The notes beneath the pieces are model-generated. The model made no database searches. It was given only the letters and a program-made list of their open reading frames with translations, and was not told the DNA's origin. This document shows, piece by piece, positions 27,501 through 35,790 of a DNA stretch of 64,000 nt (the stretch's first letter is position 1; each line of letters begins with the position of its first letter). The translations under genes and the position numbers were made by a program. The DNA is from Aristaeella lactis. Its GTDB lineage: Bacteria; Bacillota; Clostridia; Christensenellales; Aristaeellaceae. The DNA lies in assembly GCF_018118585.1 (NCBI RefSeq), contig NZ_CP069421.1, forward strand, positions 1,116,001 to 1,180,000, written 5' to 3'.

Positions 27501-30493
27501 TTTGTTCCGAAGAAAGCCTCTGTGAGCAGGTTGCCCAGCGCGTCATATTCACACTTCGTGGAGGCGTAGTCACCACGGAGCATGTAGGGTGTTCCTGTTT
27601 CGTCAAAATACTCTTCACTCAGCAGGCGGTTATCCGCGTCATATTCCCTGCGGACTTCAGCTGCACCGGCATAGATGTCAGTGATGTGGCCGTCAGCACC
27701 GTAATACACTTCACGGGTTGTATTGCCGTTGGCGTCATACTCGCAGACGAAGGCGGCATAGCCGTCCGGGCATTCGGCGGGATTATTGTTTTCGTCAAAG
27801 TATTTCTCACTCAGCTGATGACCTTCATTGTCCCAGGTGTTTTCCTGCTTGTGATAACCGGCTGCGATTTTTACGGGCTGATTCTGGGTACCGTAGTAAG
27901 CAATGCTCTTTACATTACCCATATAGTCCGTTTCAGTTTCTTTGGTGGCATAACCGAAGGATGTTTGCGCAGGTTCCCGATTATCGTTCAGGTAGGCAAT
28001 AGTTGTTTTGTTGGTTTCGTATGTGGTTTGAGTTACAGCATAGCCGTTGGGATTCAACATCAGGGAACCATCGGCATTGAAGAAAGCTTCTTCCGTAACC
28101 CTGCCCTGGGCGTCGGTCTGACGCTCCAGTTTGGCATAGCCAGGAGTGGAAGGAGCGATCAGGTTTCCGTTCTCATCATAGTAAGCACGCAGGGTCAGGT
28201 TCCCGGCATGGTCATACTTTGTTTCATAAGCGGCATAACCCAGAGTGATCAGTGCAGGTTTACCGTCCGCATCCAGATATTCCACTTTGGTAGTCATACC
28301 GGTTTCCGGATCATAGGCCAGTCTCCGGGCCGCGTATCCTTCAGTCTGGAGCACCGGGCGGCCGTTGGTGCCGATGTTCATTTCGTACACCATGTGATGA
28401 GCATTGTCATATTCACGTTCAACCTTAGCACGTCCGCTCACCAGAGTGGGCATATTTTCCGCATTATAGTATGAAATACCTGTAATATTGCCCTGGTTGT
28501 CATACTCATAGATGGCAGAGGCATATCCGTTGCTGTTGGTAACAGGATTGCCTTCAGCATCGAAGAACTTTTCACCGGTGTGGTGTCCGGCATAGTCATA
28601 GCTGTGTACCTGGGCGGCGTTGGTTCCGTTCACCGCCATGGGATTTCCGTCATCACCGTAGGTAATTTCCCACAGAAGACTTCCCTTGCTGTTGTATTCC
28701 CGCATCATGGCAGCTTCGCCGGTACGGGTGGCAGAAAGAGTGCCATCCGCGTTGTAATAATGAACAGAAGTCTGGAGCAGGTTCAGGTCATAGGTATAGG
28801 TAGCCTTGTGGGCACCGGTCGTTATGCTGGTATCCGGATTGCCATCTGCGTCAAAGAAAACTTCCTCAAGAAGCAGGTTCTTCTTGGGGCCACCGTAGAC
28901 CATGCTGCGGGCATAGGCACCGGAAATCTCTTCAGTAGGATTCCCGTTTTCATCGAAGTAAGCTTCAAATACTGCAGGATCTTCACGATCGTTGGAATCA
29001 TATGTATAGTCTATCCACGCATACTGTTTTTCGTCATTCCGTACAGGCTTCCACTGATCATCTTTATAGACTGTACGAATAACCTGTCCATTTTCATTCC
29101 TGTAGTTTTCATATCCTGCATAGCCAGCTTTACGTTTAATCAGCTGCATGTCTACGCCATATACTTTTTCCCATTTTACTTCATCTGGATCAACAATCCA
29201 GGATGACCTGGTTTTTTCATCAAAGCTATTATAAGGTATTATTTTCCATTCTATACGTGCATATCCACCATCAGTCAATGTGTATTCATCAAGAATATCA
29301 TAATAGGTTTCTCTAGCCGACCATTCACCATCTATACTATCATCGTATTCACGTTCGATCATGGACATTCCGTTTGTGACCATTGTACGTTCGCCATCAG
29401 CGCCAAAATAGCGGATATAGTGTACACGATCACTACTGCCGTAGTATTCATAGGTCACACGGGCATATCCGCTGAGCATCTTGATCAGATGCTCTTCTTT
29501 ATCGAGATAGTCAATCTGGATAACGCGGTCATATTCATCGTATATATTGATAATAGAAGCGTAGCCGTATCCGGAGATTACAGGATCTCCGTCTGCATCA
29601 TAGTAGTCTTTACGTATCAGATTTCCGCGCTCGTCATAACTACAGATTTCACGCTGCCAGCGTTTTGCACCAAGAGACGCAGACCCGTCTGTTGAAAAAA
29701 TCTCCGTAGACAGCAGCATCGGTTTTCTGTCTTCAGTCTTCTGATGATACTTATTTAGCGGTTCATTTGCCGGGTAATACTCATCACGTGCACCCATGGA
29801 CATAACCATGCCCAGGCCCATATTGTCCACTCTTGCGTTAACCGCGGCAGTTAGGCCTTTGGCATAAATGTATATTACTTTGGAACCGCCTTCCGCCCCC
29901 AGCAGAGGAATATTGTCCACACCTTCATAACGCTTTGTAATAACGATTGCGTTCTCGTCTTCTTCCCTGCTGTAAAGAATACGGGCATATCCGCCTGTCG
30001 GCTGGGTTATGTTGCCTTGCGCATCATAATACGTTGTAGAGTAGATCTGATCTCCGTCCCAAATATCCCTGCGATAGCTGTAACCACCGGGAATATCCGC
30101 ACGGCTGCCGTCAGCGGCATAACGGTCTTCAGCCACGATATGAGGAACTTTGTTGGAGTCATTTTCATAAGTAAACACAGCTTTGGCATATCCGCCGTCA
30201 GCATTTATCGGTTCACCATTCAGTCCGGTGTATGCTTCCGTCAGCGGATTTCCTTTTTCATCCCAAGTGTATTCAGCTTTATAGAATCCACGAGCATTAA
30301 TGGCAGGATTGCCGTCCGAGTCCACAGCTGTTTCGCTGATGAGCCTGCCATCTTCATCCCATTCACAATCTGTACGGGTTGCATTTGGCATACGAAGACT
30401 TTGGGGCGTCGTTGCAGCAGACGCTCCATGAAGTACACTGAATACAAGCATCAGTGCCAGAATGACCGGGATGATCTTTGCCAGCTTTTTCAT
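24590..30493 (-). CDS. Giant exported YD-like repeat protein
   Basis: A 1967-residue protein with a signal peptide (residues 1-26, ending HGASA) and then about 57 units of roughly 32 residues to the C-terminus. A typical unit reads LLSEEYFDETGTPYML, then a GYA motif, then YDxxGN. The pattern resembles RHS/YD repeats (beta-strand pairs around YD and GN), but the RHS core end and any toxin domain are absent; the chain simply stops after LILTNKYNQEREAL. Units differ at many positions, so this is old duplication. Its ATG overlaps the autokinase stop (TAATG). A filament or shell that binds the polysaccharide is one possible role; none is established. Confidence 0.85.
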   Translation of the reverse strand: MKKLAKIIPVILALMLVFSVLHGASAATTPQSLRMPNATRTDCEWDEDGRLISETAVDSDGNPAINARGFYKAEYTWDEKGNPLTEAYTGLNGEPINADGGYAKAVFTYENDSNKVPHIVAEDRYAADGSRADIPGGYSYRRDIWDGDQIYSTTYYDAQGNITQPTGGYARILYSREEDENAIVITKRYEGVDNIPLLGAEGGSKVIYIYAKGLTAAVNARVDNMGLGMVMSMGARDEYYPANEPLNKYHQKTEDRKPMLLSTEIFSTDGSASLGAKRWQREICSYDERGNLIRKDYYDADGDPVISGYGYASIINIYDEYDRVIQIDYLDKEEHLIKMLSGYARVTYEYYGSSDRVHYIRYFGADGERTMVTNGMSMIEREYDDSIDGEWSARETYYDILDEYTLTDGGYARIEWKIIPYNSFDEKTRSSWIVDPDEVKWEKVYGVDMQLIKRKAGYAGYENYRNENGQVIRTVYKDDQWKPVRNDEKQYAWIDYTYDSNDREDPAVFEAYFDENGNPTEEISGAYARSMVYGGPKKNLLLEEVFFDADGNPDTSITTGAHKATYTYDLNLLQTSVHYYNADGTLSATRTGEAAMMREYNSKGSLLWEITYGDDGNPMAVNGTNAAQVHSYDYAGHHTGEKFFDAEGNPVTNSNGYASAIYEYDNQGNITGISYYNAENMPTLVSGRAKVEREYDNAHHMVYEMNIGTNGRPVLQTEGYAARRLAYDPETGMTTKVEYLDADGKPALITLGYAAYETKYDHAGNLTLRAYYDENGNLIAPSTPGYAKLERQTDAQGRVTEEAFFNADGSLMLNPNGYAVTQTTYETNKTTIAYLNDNREPAQTSFGYATKETETDYMGNVKSIAYYGTQNQPVKIAAGYHKQENTWDNEGHQLSEKYFDENNNPAECPDGYAAFVCEYDANGNTTREVYYGADGHITDIYAGAAEVRREYDADNRLLSEEYFDETGTPYMLRGDYASTKCEYDALGNLLTEAFFGTNGEPVISTKGYALKKDTYDIRGHLLSEEYSDGKGNLLMQRSGYAKKLQTWDSHGNLTSEAWFDNDNQPALQENTYAYKTYKYDNHNNLTEEAWYHHEDAPTVLADGYNRVVHVYNALDRKARSVWYYNMDIVTLPDGYAATAYEYDARGRVTKTSYLDDKMARVMTKKGYSAIQNVYDNANNVLQVRYLNEQDKLTRLPEGFSVWQREYDKYNHVTLEQYLDENERIASLTNLDTARRYSFDNRGNLIRTEYLNSGLQAVETRFGYATIEYTYDEYDRRTGMKYLDANGLNTIISSGYAGIRYEYSDQGKVWRTTYLDISGQPTLFKDGYAASEFIYDKDLNQVGTIYLDDKYNRTYISAGYSGVHREVDKNGDILTETFLNNEDQPVAGAGGYATLRNTWDTRRRVTKREYLDVDGQPAKLSSGYCTVRYEYDNNDNKTRESYYNQDNELIWCNDGYCEILLTYDDRNHCIEERLLTRGGKPALHTYGRYASMTREVDQDGRVLAVRFFDEQGRPTYYASDYAEAHYVYDLAGRQTEVTYYDNEGKPMSVRRGFAKKTTTYNTLGLMTEEAYFDADDNLVDTQMGYAKAVYTYDELGNRLTERYLNTSDLQVVPEGSTYAYYLMAYDEAGRILSEEYYDELDRPALCRDGYYGHYATYTESGHVKEENYIDAEEKPVAVNGYSRRELLEEDEENRTYILRVMNEAMDDISYIESRQTFDKYDRMIRISYFDKKGNPAIGAEGASTVEKEYTGRGQLALERYFDATGDKTQVNGAYGVSIEYTPFGRIAKETWLDENGNPAPNADGYAAMTYDYDLTNAAKVEKYFQYYFDANDEPTTANNGAYGMSSLYYPATRVHEITYLDEDGKPANIDKGYAQLQYEEDENGNRTWEGYYDRFGGQTNCNDGYFSCEREYDSAGRLISERYLDRYNKLTNNAEGVAGWNGYYDAEGNLILTNKYNQEREALPTNNP

Positions 30494-32022
30494 TACTCTT
30501 TATTCCCCCTGCGATTGTTTCGGGTCTCCTGATTCCGGTTGTCATTCTGGCTTAGCTTTTGGCTGCTTGCCTGAATTCGCGTGTCATACTTGTTGTAATA
30601 CTGATATCCCCTTTGGGATCTCTTGCTGTAATACCTGCCCTGATGGATATTTTCTCCATAGAATACAAACCCCAGTACTTCCAGACCTGTCATCTCCGCG
30701 CTGATCAGTGCCCTGCGGATTTCCCTATGGTCAGAGAAATTCTGTCTCACAACGAACAGTGCGCCTGCGCATTGGCCAGATAGTGCAAGTGGATCAGATA
30801 CGATGTTGATTGGTGGAACGTCCATCAGAATCAGATCATACTTTTCTTCCAGTTCTTTCAGTAGTTCCTGCATAGCCGGGGATTCCAGCAATTCGCAGGG
30901 ATTAGTCGGAACAGCACCAGCTGGAAGTACATCCAGGTTGTCCCAGGTGGAATTTAAAATGGCCTGTTCTACTTTTATGTTACTGGTAAGAATATCAGAA
31001 AGGCCCGGAGAATTCGGATCATAGTAGAACATCTCGCTTTGGCAGGCGCGACGCATATCTCCGTCAACAAGAAGCACTTTCTTTCCACTTAGAGCAAGTG
31101 ATACAGCCAGGTTAGCAGCAATGGTGGATTTACCCTCACCGGAGATAGCACTGGTCACCAGGACAGTCCGGCGCATTTTTTCACTCATGGTATATAGCAG
31201 GTTCATGCGAAGTTTCGCATAGCTCTCTACCATATCCATGTCGGTTTTGTCATTTAGAAGAAATACGCCTGCATCCTTTTCTTCCCCTTTTGCCCGACGG
31301 ATATAAGAAAGGATTGGTGGCGTATAATTGTCTGTAAGTTCTGCAGGTTTTTCTACACGGTGATTCATGAGGAATAATAAAGTAAGAAGAGCGCATGCAA
31401 TCACAGCACCAATAAGCGCACCGATTATACCTTTTTTCATGTCATTGCGACCGTTCGCAAACATTGGAATAGTCGCATAATCCTGAGCTTTCGCTTCACC
31501 AGCAGCAACAACATCCTTGATCGCAGTCGGTGCAACCTGTAATACGCTGTTGCAGATATCAGCAGACAGTTCAGGGTATGGAGTAGTGCAGCTGACCCGA
31601 ACCATAGGAGTTTCATGAACGGAGTTCATTGAAATAACGTTCCGAATGAAGTCTGTGGAAAGCCCCGGGTATTTTTGACTCAGAAGAAGATCGTTTTCAT
31701 TCCCGTTCTCGCCTGCAGGTTCAATAGCGTATTCCAGAACCTTCTGCATGACGGTTTCGCTTTTTACGACCTCGCTGTAGATATTCACCAGCTGTACCGC
31801 GCTAGAAATATCAGAAGTACTGGTGTAGCCGTAGTTGACCAAATTGGGGTTGCTGTTGGTAACGAACATGGTGCCAGAAGCGGTATACGTATCTATGGCT
31901 TTGGATGCTCTCCAGTACATAAAGCCGAATCCTATGGCTGCGCAAATGATCACAAGCCAGATACGCTTGAGAATGTATACAGCGAGTCTTGCCAGATCGA
32001 TGCTTCCACTCTGCTTGTTCAT
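30493..32022 (-). CDS. Wzz/BY-kinase: polysaccharide co-polymerase with tyrosine autokinase
   Basis: A 509-residue fusion. Seen: TM1 (about 20-37), an extracytoplasmic Wzz loop, TM2 (198-219), then the cytoplasmic kinase with Walker A SAISGEGKST (291-300), Walker A' VLLVDGD (317-322) and Walker B LILMDVPP (397-404). The C-terminal tail has a tyrosine cluster (Tyr464, 465, 473, 475, 476, 479) for autophosphorylation. In Firmicutes Wzz and kinase are usually two proteins (CpsC and CpsD); here they are one, as in proteobacteria. It controls chain length and assembly. First gene of the long operon, about 290 nt after a good promoter. Confidence 0.93.
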   Translation of the reverse strand: MNKQSGSIDLARLAVYILKRIWLVIICAAIGFGFMYWRASKAIDTYTASGTMFVTNSNPNLVNYGYTSTSDISSAVQLVNIYSEVVKSETVMQKVLEYAIEPAGENGNENDLLLSQKYPGLSTDFIRNVISMNSVHETPMVRVSCTTPYPELSADICNSVLQVAPTAIKDVVAAGEAKAQDYATIPMFANGRNDMKKGIIGALIGAVIACALLTLLFLMNHRVEKPAELTDNYTPPILSYIRRAKGEEKDAGVFLLNDKTDMDMVESYAKLRMNLLYTMSEKMRRTVLVTSAISGEGKSTIAANLAVSLALSGKKVLLVDGDMRRACQSEMFYYDPNSPGLSDILTSNIKVEQAILNSTWDNLDVLPAGAVPTNPCELLESPAMQELLKELEEKYDLILMDVPPINIVSDPLALSGQCAGALFVVRQNFSDHREIRRALISAEMTGLEVLGFVFYGENIHQGRYYSKRSQRGYQYYNKYDTRIQASSQKLSQNDNRNQETRNNRRGNKE

Positions 32023-32083
32023 CAGGTTACCTCTCCCTCTTTTGGTACATGTAACACTTTTGTATCAATTACACCATATAACT

Positions 32084-32111
32084 ATTGTATTTTAGCATAT
32101 GATAATTGCAA
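32084..32111 (-). promoter_or_regulatory. Possible second promoter for the polysaccharide operon
   Basis: TTGCAA, a 16-nt spacer and TACAAT on the minus strand, 62 nt before the autokinase ATG. The -35 is weak. It is listed as an alternative to the stronger upstream promoter. Confidence 0.35.
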
Positions 32112-32313
32112 ATGTAAATATAAAAAGACAGGTTTTTCCTATGTTTTTTCAACGATTTCAAGGTGCCACAGGCACATCCTGCATCGTATAAACCAATTTT
32201 ACGCATATTCTGCAGAACGTTGTACAATCGTTTGCATTTTTGTTCAAAAAGACCTGATTTTTGTGGTAGTATGCGTAACCAAATACAAATGTTGATCATT
32301 TTATGTATCTATT

Positions 32314-32342
32314 ATAGTATAGTTACGTGCTCTTTTTGTCAA
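32314..32342 (-). promoter_or_regulatory. Sigma-A-type promoter of the polysaccharide operon
   Basis: TTGACA, 17 nt, TACTAT on the minus strand. Transcription would begin near 32307, leaving a leader of about 285 nt before the autokinase gene. The leader contains a small GTGCC-TGT-GGCAC hairpin (near 32165) and an open frame starting MRKIGLYDAGCACGTLK (minus, ending 32069) that could be a leader peptide. Confidence 0.7.
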
Positions 32343-32514
32343 TATTTTATGTAACTTTTCCCGTTTTATACAATATCTGTATAGGGTTGAGCCGACAACC
32401 CCCAAAATACATTATCAAAAATCCAAGGGACAAAAAATGCAGCAACGAATAATAATGCACAGTTTTTTTGCAATTCTTAATTCACAATTCATAATTATTC
32501 CCTGGTCACTCTTC

Positions 32515-32672
32515 CCTTTTCATCTCGATCAGAGTCTCAGGAAATCTGCCCCCTGATGTCATCTCGACCGGAGTCGTATAAAACCAGCCCCTGATGTCAT
32601 CTCGACCGGAGCCAAACAAAATCAGCCCCCTGATGTCATCTCGACCGAAGCCGAAGGCGGAGTGGAGAGATC
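32515..32672 (+). repeat. Tandem GTCATCTCGACCGG repeat, about four units
   Basis: Units of 38-39 nt starting near 32515, 32553, 32591 and 32630; the core is CTGATGTCATCTCGACCGGA. The last unit continues into GGCGGAGTGGAGAGATCTG, which is the full-length form found at 62231-62565. Further single copies occur near 32731 (GTCATCCCGACC), 32812 (GTCATTCCGACC), 23329 and 56926. Confidence 0.75.
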
Positions 32673-32854
32673 TGTTCCTGTTAGTAATAATATGACGGCC
32701 AAACTATATACCATTCATCCCCGCCCCCGTTGTCATCCCGACCGTGGTGGGATCTCCTACGGGTTCAGAACGAAACAACACACATAGGATTCATTCAGCA
32801 GCGCACCTAGCATGTCATTCCGACCAAGCGTCAGCGTGTGGAGGAATCCCCCTG

Positions 32855-32883
32855 ATACAAAATAGGTGGCATTTCTGCCACCT
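32855..32883 (-). terminator. Intrinsic terminator of the peptide gene
   Basis: On the minus strand AGGTGGCA, loop GAAA, TGCCACCT, then ATTTTGT. It sits 20 nt after the stop of the 62-residue peptide gene, which makes that gene a closed unit with its own promoter. Confidence 0.75.
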
Positions 32884-32902
32884 GTTAAATCTTTTCTATT
32901 GT

Positions 32903-33091
32903 TCAGGGTTCAAATCCCTGTACGTTTTGTCCGCTGGCTCCACCGGTCTGTGTTGGCGGAAATGCAGGACCGGGCTGGAATCCTGAAGCATTTTGTCCTC
33001 CACCGGTAATGGTCTGCACACTTTCAGTCATAAAGCTTACATCCTTATCCAGCTTGATGACTTCAACCTTGGGCTTTTCGTATGTGCTCAT
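32903..33091 (-). CDS. Small peptide precursor with a double-glycine leader pattern
   Basis: A 62-residue product starting MSTYEKPKVEVIKLDKD. A leader of 31 residues ends TESVQTITGG with hydrophobic residues at -4 (Ile28), -7 (Val25) and -12 (Phe20) relative to GG, the pattern cut by C39 peptidases. The predicted 31-residue core has no cysteine and repeats GQNxxGFxP twice (GQNASGFQP and GQNVQGFEP) around a proline-rich middle. AGGAG is 8 nt before the ATG; a strong promoter and a terminator flank it. No modifying enzyme is adjacent. The only C39-type exporter in the window is at 45830. The role is unknown: signal, bacteriocin-like or structural peptide. Confidence 0.7.
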   Translation of the reverse strand: MSTYEKPKVEVIKLDKDVSFMTESVQTITGGGQNASGFQPGPAFPPTQTGGASGQNVQGFEP

Positions 33092-33143
33092 CTTCTTCGC
33101 TCCTTTGTTTTGGGGTGTGTAAACGGTTTTTGCATTTGTATGT

Positions 33144-33173
33144 ATTGTATATATCATTTTGTTCCTTTGTCAA
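33144..33173 (-). promoter_or_regulatory. Promoter of the peptide gene
   Basis: TTGACA, 18 nt, TACAAT on the minus strand, about 45 nt before the peptide SD. Consensus -35 and near-consensus -10 suggest strong constitutive expression. Confidence 0.75.
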
Positions 33174-33221
33174 GGGCTTGTATGTTTTATTTTGTACATT
33201 CTTGTTTCTGCTTCTGTGTAC

Positions 33222-33256
33222 AATAAAAGGACCTCACCCTTTCGGGCGAGGTCCTT
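33222..33256 (-). terminator. Terminator of the flavoprotein gene
   Basis: A 13-bp stem with one mismatch (AAGGACCTCGCCC, loop GAAA, GGGTGAGGTCCTT) followed by TTATTG on the minus strand, 80 nt after the flavoprotein stop. Confidence 0.85.
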
Positions 33257-33336
33257 CGTTGTTTGTTGTTATTGGTTGTTTTTTATGGGTGGTTTGTCTT
33301 TGGTTGTTTGTTGTGGTTGTTTGTTATGTGGTGTTG

Positions 33337-35454
33337 TTACTCCCCTTTTGCGTAGGCGGCTGCGTTGGCGCCAGCGAGTCTGCCGCTGGTGAGGGACCAG
33401 CCGGCTGCGGCACCGCCGTATGTGACGTAGGCCTTTTCGGAGGCGAGGAGGACGCCGATGGAGTCATTGCCGGTGGCGTAGAGGCCGGGGACGGGGTTGC
33501 CGTCTGTGTCAATGACGTTGATGTTGGTGTCCACTTCCAGGCCGCCGCAGGTGGAGTAGATGTAAGAGGCGCCCTTGACTGCGTAGTAGGCCTTGCCGTT
33601 GTCTTCCACGAGTTCGGTGATGTTCGGGACGTTGATCGCTTCGCCCAGTTCCTTCAGGCTGGCGGCTTCGTAGACATCGCCGTACTGCTTGCCCACTTCC
33701 AGGATGGTGTCCAGGTCGGTTACGGGCTTGTTCGCTTCCACGGTGCCGCCCTGGGCCAGGAACATGGGAACGTTGGCGTTCTTCAGGCCTTCCGTTTTGA
33801 AGGCATTGATGTCATCCTCGGAGTAGATGACAAAGTAGGTGGGGCCGGCTGCCCAGCAGTCAAAGGAGAAGAACATGCCGATCTGGTCGTTGACCCGCTT
33901 GCCGTTCTCGCCGATGACCGGGTAGGAGTTGTCGATGACCAGGGAGGTCAGGACCGCTTTCTGGTCCTTCGTGAGGTCATCGTTTTTGATGATGTTGTAC
34001 ACCTGGGCGATGTGGGAAACCGGGACCACGTCCATGTTGTACAGGTTGGCGTTCACAGCCTCCTGGGCCATGCGGATGCCGGCGCCGTCGCACTGGGTCA
34101 TGGCTTCCGTCTTCCAGACACCGTGGATGTATTCCTTTTCGAGCTCCGGATCACCGGCGTAGCCGCCGGTGGCGAGGACAACGGATTTGCCGTGGATGTT
34201 GTAGGTGGTGCCGTCCCAGGCAACCGCCTTCACGCCGGCAACCTTGCCGTCTTCCATGATCAATTCCTTGGCTTCCAGTTCCAGCATGTAGTCGTTCTTT
34301 TCATTCATGGCCTTGGCGGTCTCGATGGCTGCGATATAGCCGTCATCCTTGGTGCCGCCGTTCTTGCCGCCGTAGGTGGCCCAGACCTGCCATCCGGCGG
34401 GATGGAAGAAGGCCGCCATCTGGGGAGCGAACTCAAAGGTATAGCTTTCCATCCAGTCCAGGGTCTCGCCGGATTCGGCGATGAACTTCTCCACCACGTC
34501 CAGCTTGGCGTCCTGCTGTCCGTCGATGGTGGTGTATTCCGCCCAGTCCTTCAGGAGGTCTTCCGGGGGAACGATCTGTCCGCCGTTGGCCTCCACGCGG
34601 GACGGCGGGTTGATGGCCATGGGGCCGGCGGTGTTGGTGGAGTTGCCGCCCACCTTCGCGGCCTTTTCAATGCCGAATACGGTGGCGCCCTTCTCCGCGG
34701 CGGAGAGGTAGGCCGTCATGCCGGCGCCGCCCAGGCCGACAACGATCACATCATAGCCGTCCAGGTCGATGACTTCGGTGGACTTTTCGATGGGGGTATG
34801 CCAGTCGGCGGCGCTGCCGCCGGCCTGCTCGATGGCCATGGCAAGTGCCTGCTTCACGGCGCTGGAGGCGACTGTCGCGCCGGAGACGGCGTCTGTTTCA
34901 AGGCTCTGGGATTCGATGAGCCGGGGATAGAGCCGCTCTTCCACGGTAGCAAAGATCACCGGGGTGTTGCCCGCGGTGACGGTCTCGATGTTCGTCAGCT
35001 TGCCGCCTTCGAAGGTGAAGTTCAGGGTCATCTGCTCGGTGACGGAATAGCCGGGTACGGTGACGGTGTAGGTGCCGTCCTTGACCTGTGCCGCTTCCGC
35101 GCCGCCGGCCTGGGCCTTCAGCATATCGATGGCGGTTTTGATCGCGTCGCTGGTGATGGTGGCGCCGGTCACGCTGTCGATGGCTTTCGTGTCCACGTCA
35201 GCAAGCTTCGTGCCTACGAGGGCTGCCAGGGCGCCCTCATTCAGGGTCGCGGCAGCAGCGCCGCCCACCTCAGGCGTCTGGGTGGATCCGTCCGCGGAAA
35301 TGGCGGTGATCACACCGTCAGCGTCCAGTTCCACGGTAATGGTCACGTCCCCGCCGAAACCGGCGACACTCGCCGTCAGCGGATCCGCCGATGCGACGCT
35401 GACGAGGGTCATCATCATCGCAAGGGCAAGGACAAGAGAAAGAAGTTTTTTCAT
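33337..35454 (-). CDS. Secreted FAD/FMN flavoprotein (fumarate or urocanate reductase type)
   Basis: A 705-residue exported reductase. Seen: signal peptide (1-23), two FMN-binding domains with the covalent-flavin motif SVTGATITSDA (about residue 80) and AVSGATVASSA (about 185), then an FAD_binding_2 domain opening VIVVGLGGAGMTAYLSAAEKG and an FAD-contacting GLYATGNDS near the end. Proteins of this build reduce fumarate, urocanate, cinnamates or related enoates outside the membrane, taking electrons from an Rnf/Nqr-like flavin transfer system. Which acid is reduced cannot be told. It is transcribed alone, between its own promoter and terminator. Confidence 0.9.
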   Translation of the reverse strand: MKKLLSLVLALAMMMTLVSVASADPLTASVAGFGGDVTITVELDADGVITAISADGSTQTPEVGGAAAATLNEGALAALVGTKLADVDTKAIDSVTGATITSDAIKTAIDMLKAQAGGAEAAQVKDGTYTVTVPGYSVTEQMTLNFTFEGGKLTNIETVTAGNTPVIFATVEERLYPRLIESQSLETDAVSGATVASSAVKQALAMAIEQAGGSAADWHTPIEKSTEVIDLDGYDVIVVGLGGAGMTAYLSAAEKGATVFGIEKAAKVGGNSTNTAGPMAINPPSRVEANGGQIVPPEDLLKDWAEYTTIDGQQDAKLDVVEKFIAESGETLDWMESYTFEFAPQMAAFFHPAGWQVWATYGGKNGGTKDDGYIAAIETAKAMNEKNDYMLELEAKELIMEDGKVAGVKAVAWDGTTYNIHGKSVVLATGGYAGDPELEKEYIHGVWKTEAMTQCDGAGIRMAQEAVNANLYNMDVVPVSHIAQVYNIIKNDDLTKDQKAVLTSLVIDNSYPVIGENGKRVNDQIGMFFSFDCWAAGPTYFVIYSEDDINAFKTEGLKNANVPMFLAQGGTVEANKPVTDLDTILEVGKQYGDVYEAASLKELGEAINVPNITELVEDNGKAYYAVKGASYIYSTCGGLEVDTNINVIDTDGNPVPGLYATGNDSIGVLLASEKAYVTYGGAAAGWSLTSGRLAGANAAAYAKGE

Positions 35455-35509
35455 TAGGGTTCCTCCTCCTTACAATAAGAAAAAATATATACAGGTTTCC
35501 TGTCCTTTC

Positions 35510-35538
35510 ATTATATATAGCGTTTTTGTATACAACAA
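35510..35538 (-). promoter_or_regulatory. Promoter of the flavoprotein gene
   Basis: TTGTTG, 17 nt, TATAAT on the minus strand, about 55 nt upstream of the ATG, which is preceded by AAGGAGGAGG. Confidence 0.65.
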
Positions 35539-35576
35539 GGTATAAAGCCGGTATACCCGCGTGTAACCAACGTCTG

Positions 35577-35680
35577 GCCAAAAACGGAACCCCGGGACGG
35601 TTCCTAGTTCCATTTTTGGGCCTGAGGGACGGTTCCGGTGGCCCATTACCATGTGCCACCGGAACCGTCCCTCAGGCCCA
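35577..35680. repeat. Half of a family A palindrome joined to a family B palindrome
   Basis: 35577-35617 is one arm of family A (ACGGAACCCCGGGACGG, then TTCCTAGTTCC). From 35618 it runs directly into a complete family B palindrome (GGGACGGTTCCGGTGGCCCA, an 8-nt loop and its reverse complement, to 35680). Both share GGGACGGTTCC. The rest of the 35455-35790 gap contains only the flavoprotein promoter on the minus strand and no further gene. Confidence 0.8.
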
Positions 35681-35790
35681 CCCCGTCCGCCGCAAAATAA
35701 CATGCCTTATTTTCCGAAACCTATTCTGTATCCTTTATTTGGGATATTGTATGATGCTTGTAAAGGAGGCTGCGTATTGCAGGTAAGGTT

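Larger units (their letters stand above)
32343..32902. other. Repeat-rich intergenic region
   Basis: 560 nt without a supported gene. It holds an AATTC-type repeat (near 32474-32502), the tandem repeat at 32515-32672, two more diverged GTCATYYCGACC copies (near 32731 and 32812) and the terminator of the 62-residue peptide gene. No tRNA or further promoter was recognised. Confidence 0.6.

Noticed and set aside
26861-28474. A 537-codon open frame opposite the giant repeat gene
   Set aside because: The apparent repeats are the reverse complement of the YD-like units; no start signal; the minus strand has a signal peptide, coupling and meaningful repeats.
24590-30493. RHS-type polymorphic toxin
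   Set aside because: YD-like units are present, but the RHS core end, a protease motif and a variable C-terminal toxin domain with an immunity gene are all missing.
33082-35457. A 791-codon open frame on the plus strand opposite the flavoprotein gene
   Set aside because: It mirrors the GC-rich flavoprotein codons, has no ribosome binding site or recognisable domain, and its glycine/valine-rich content is typical of antisense reading.
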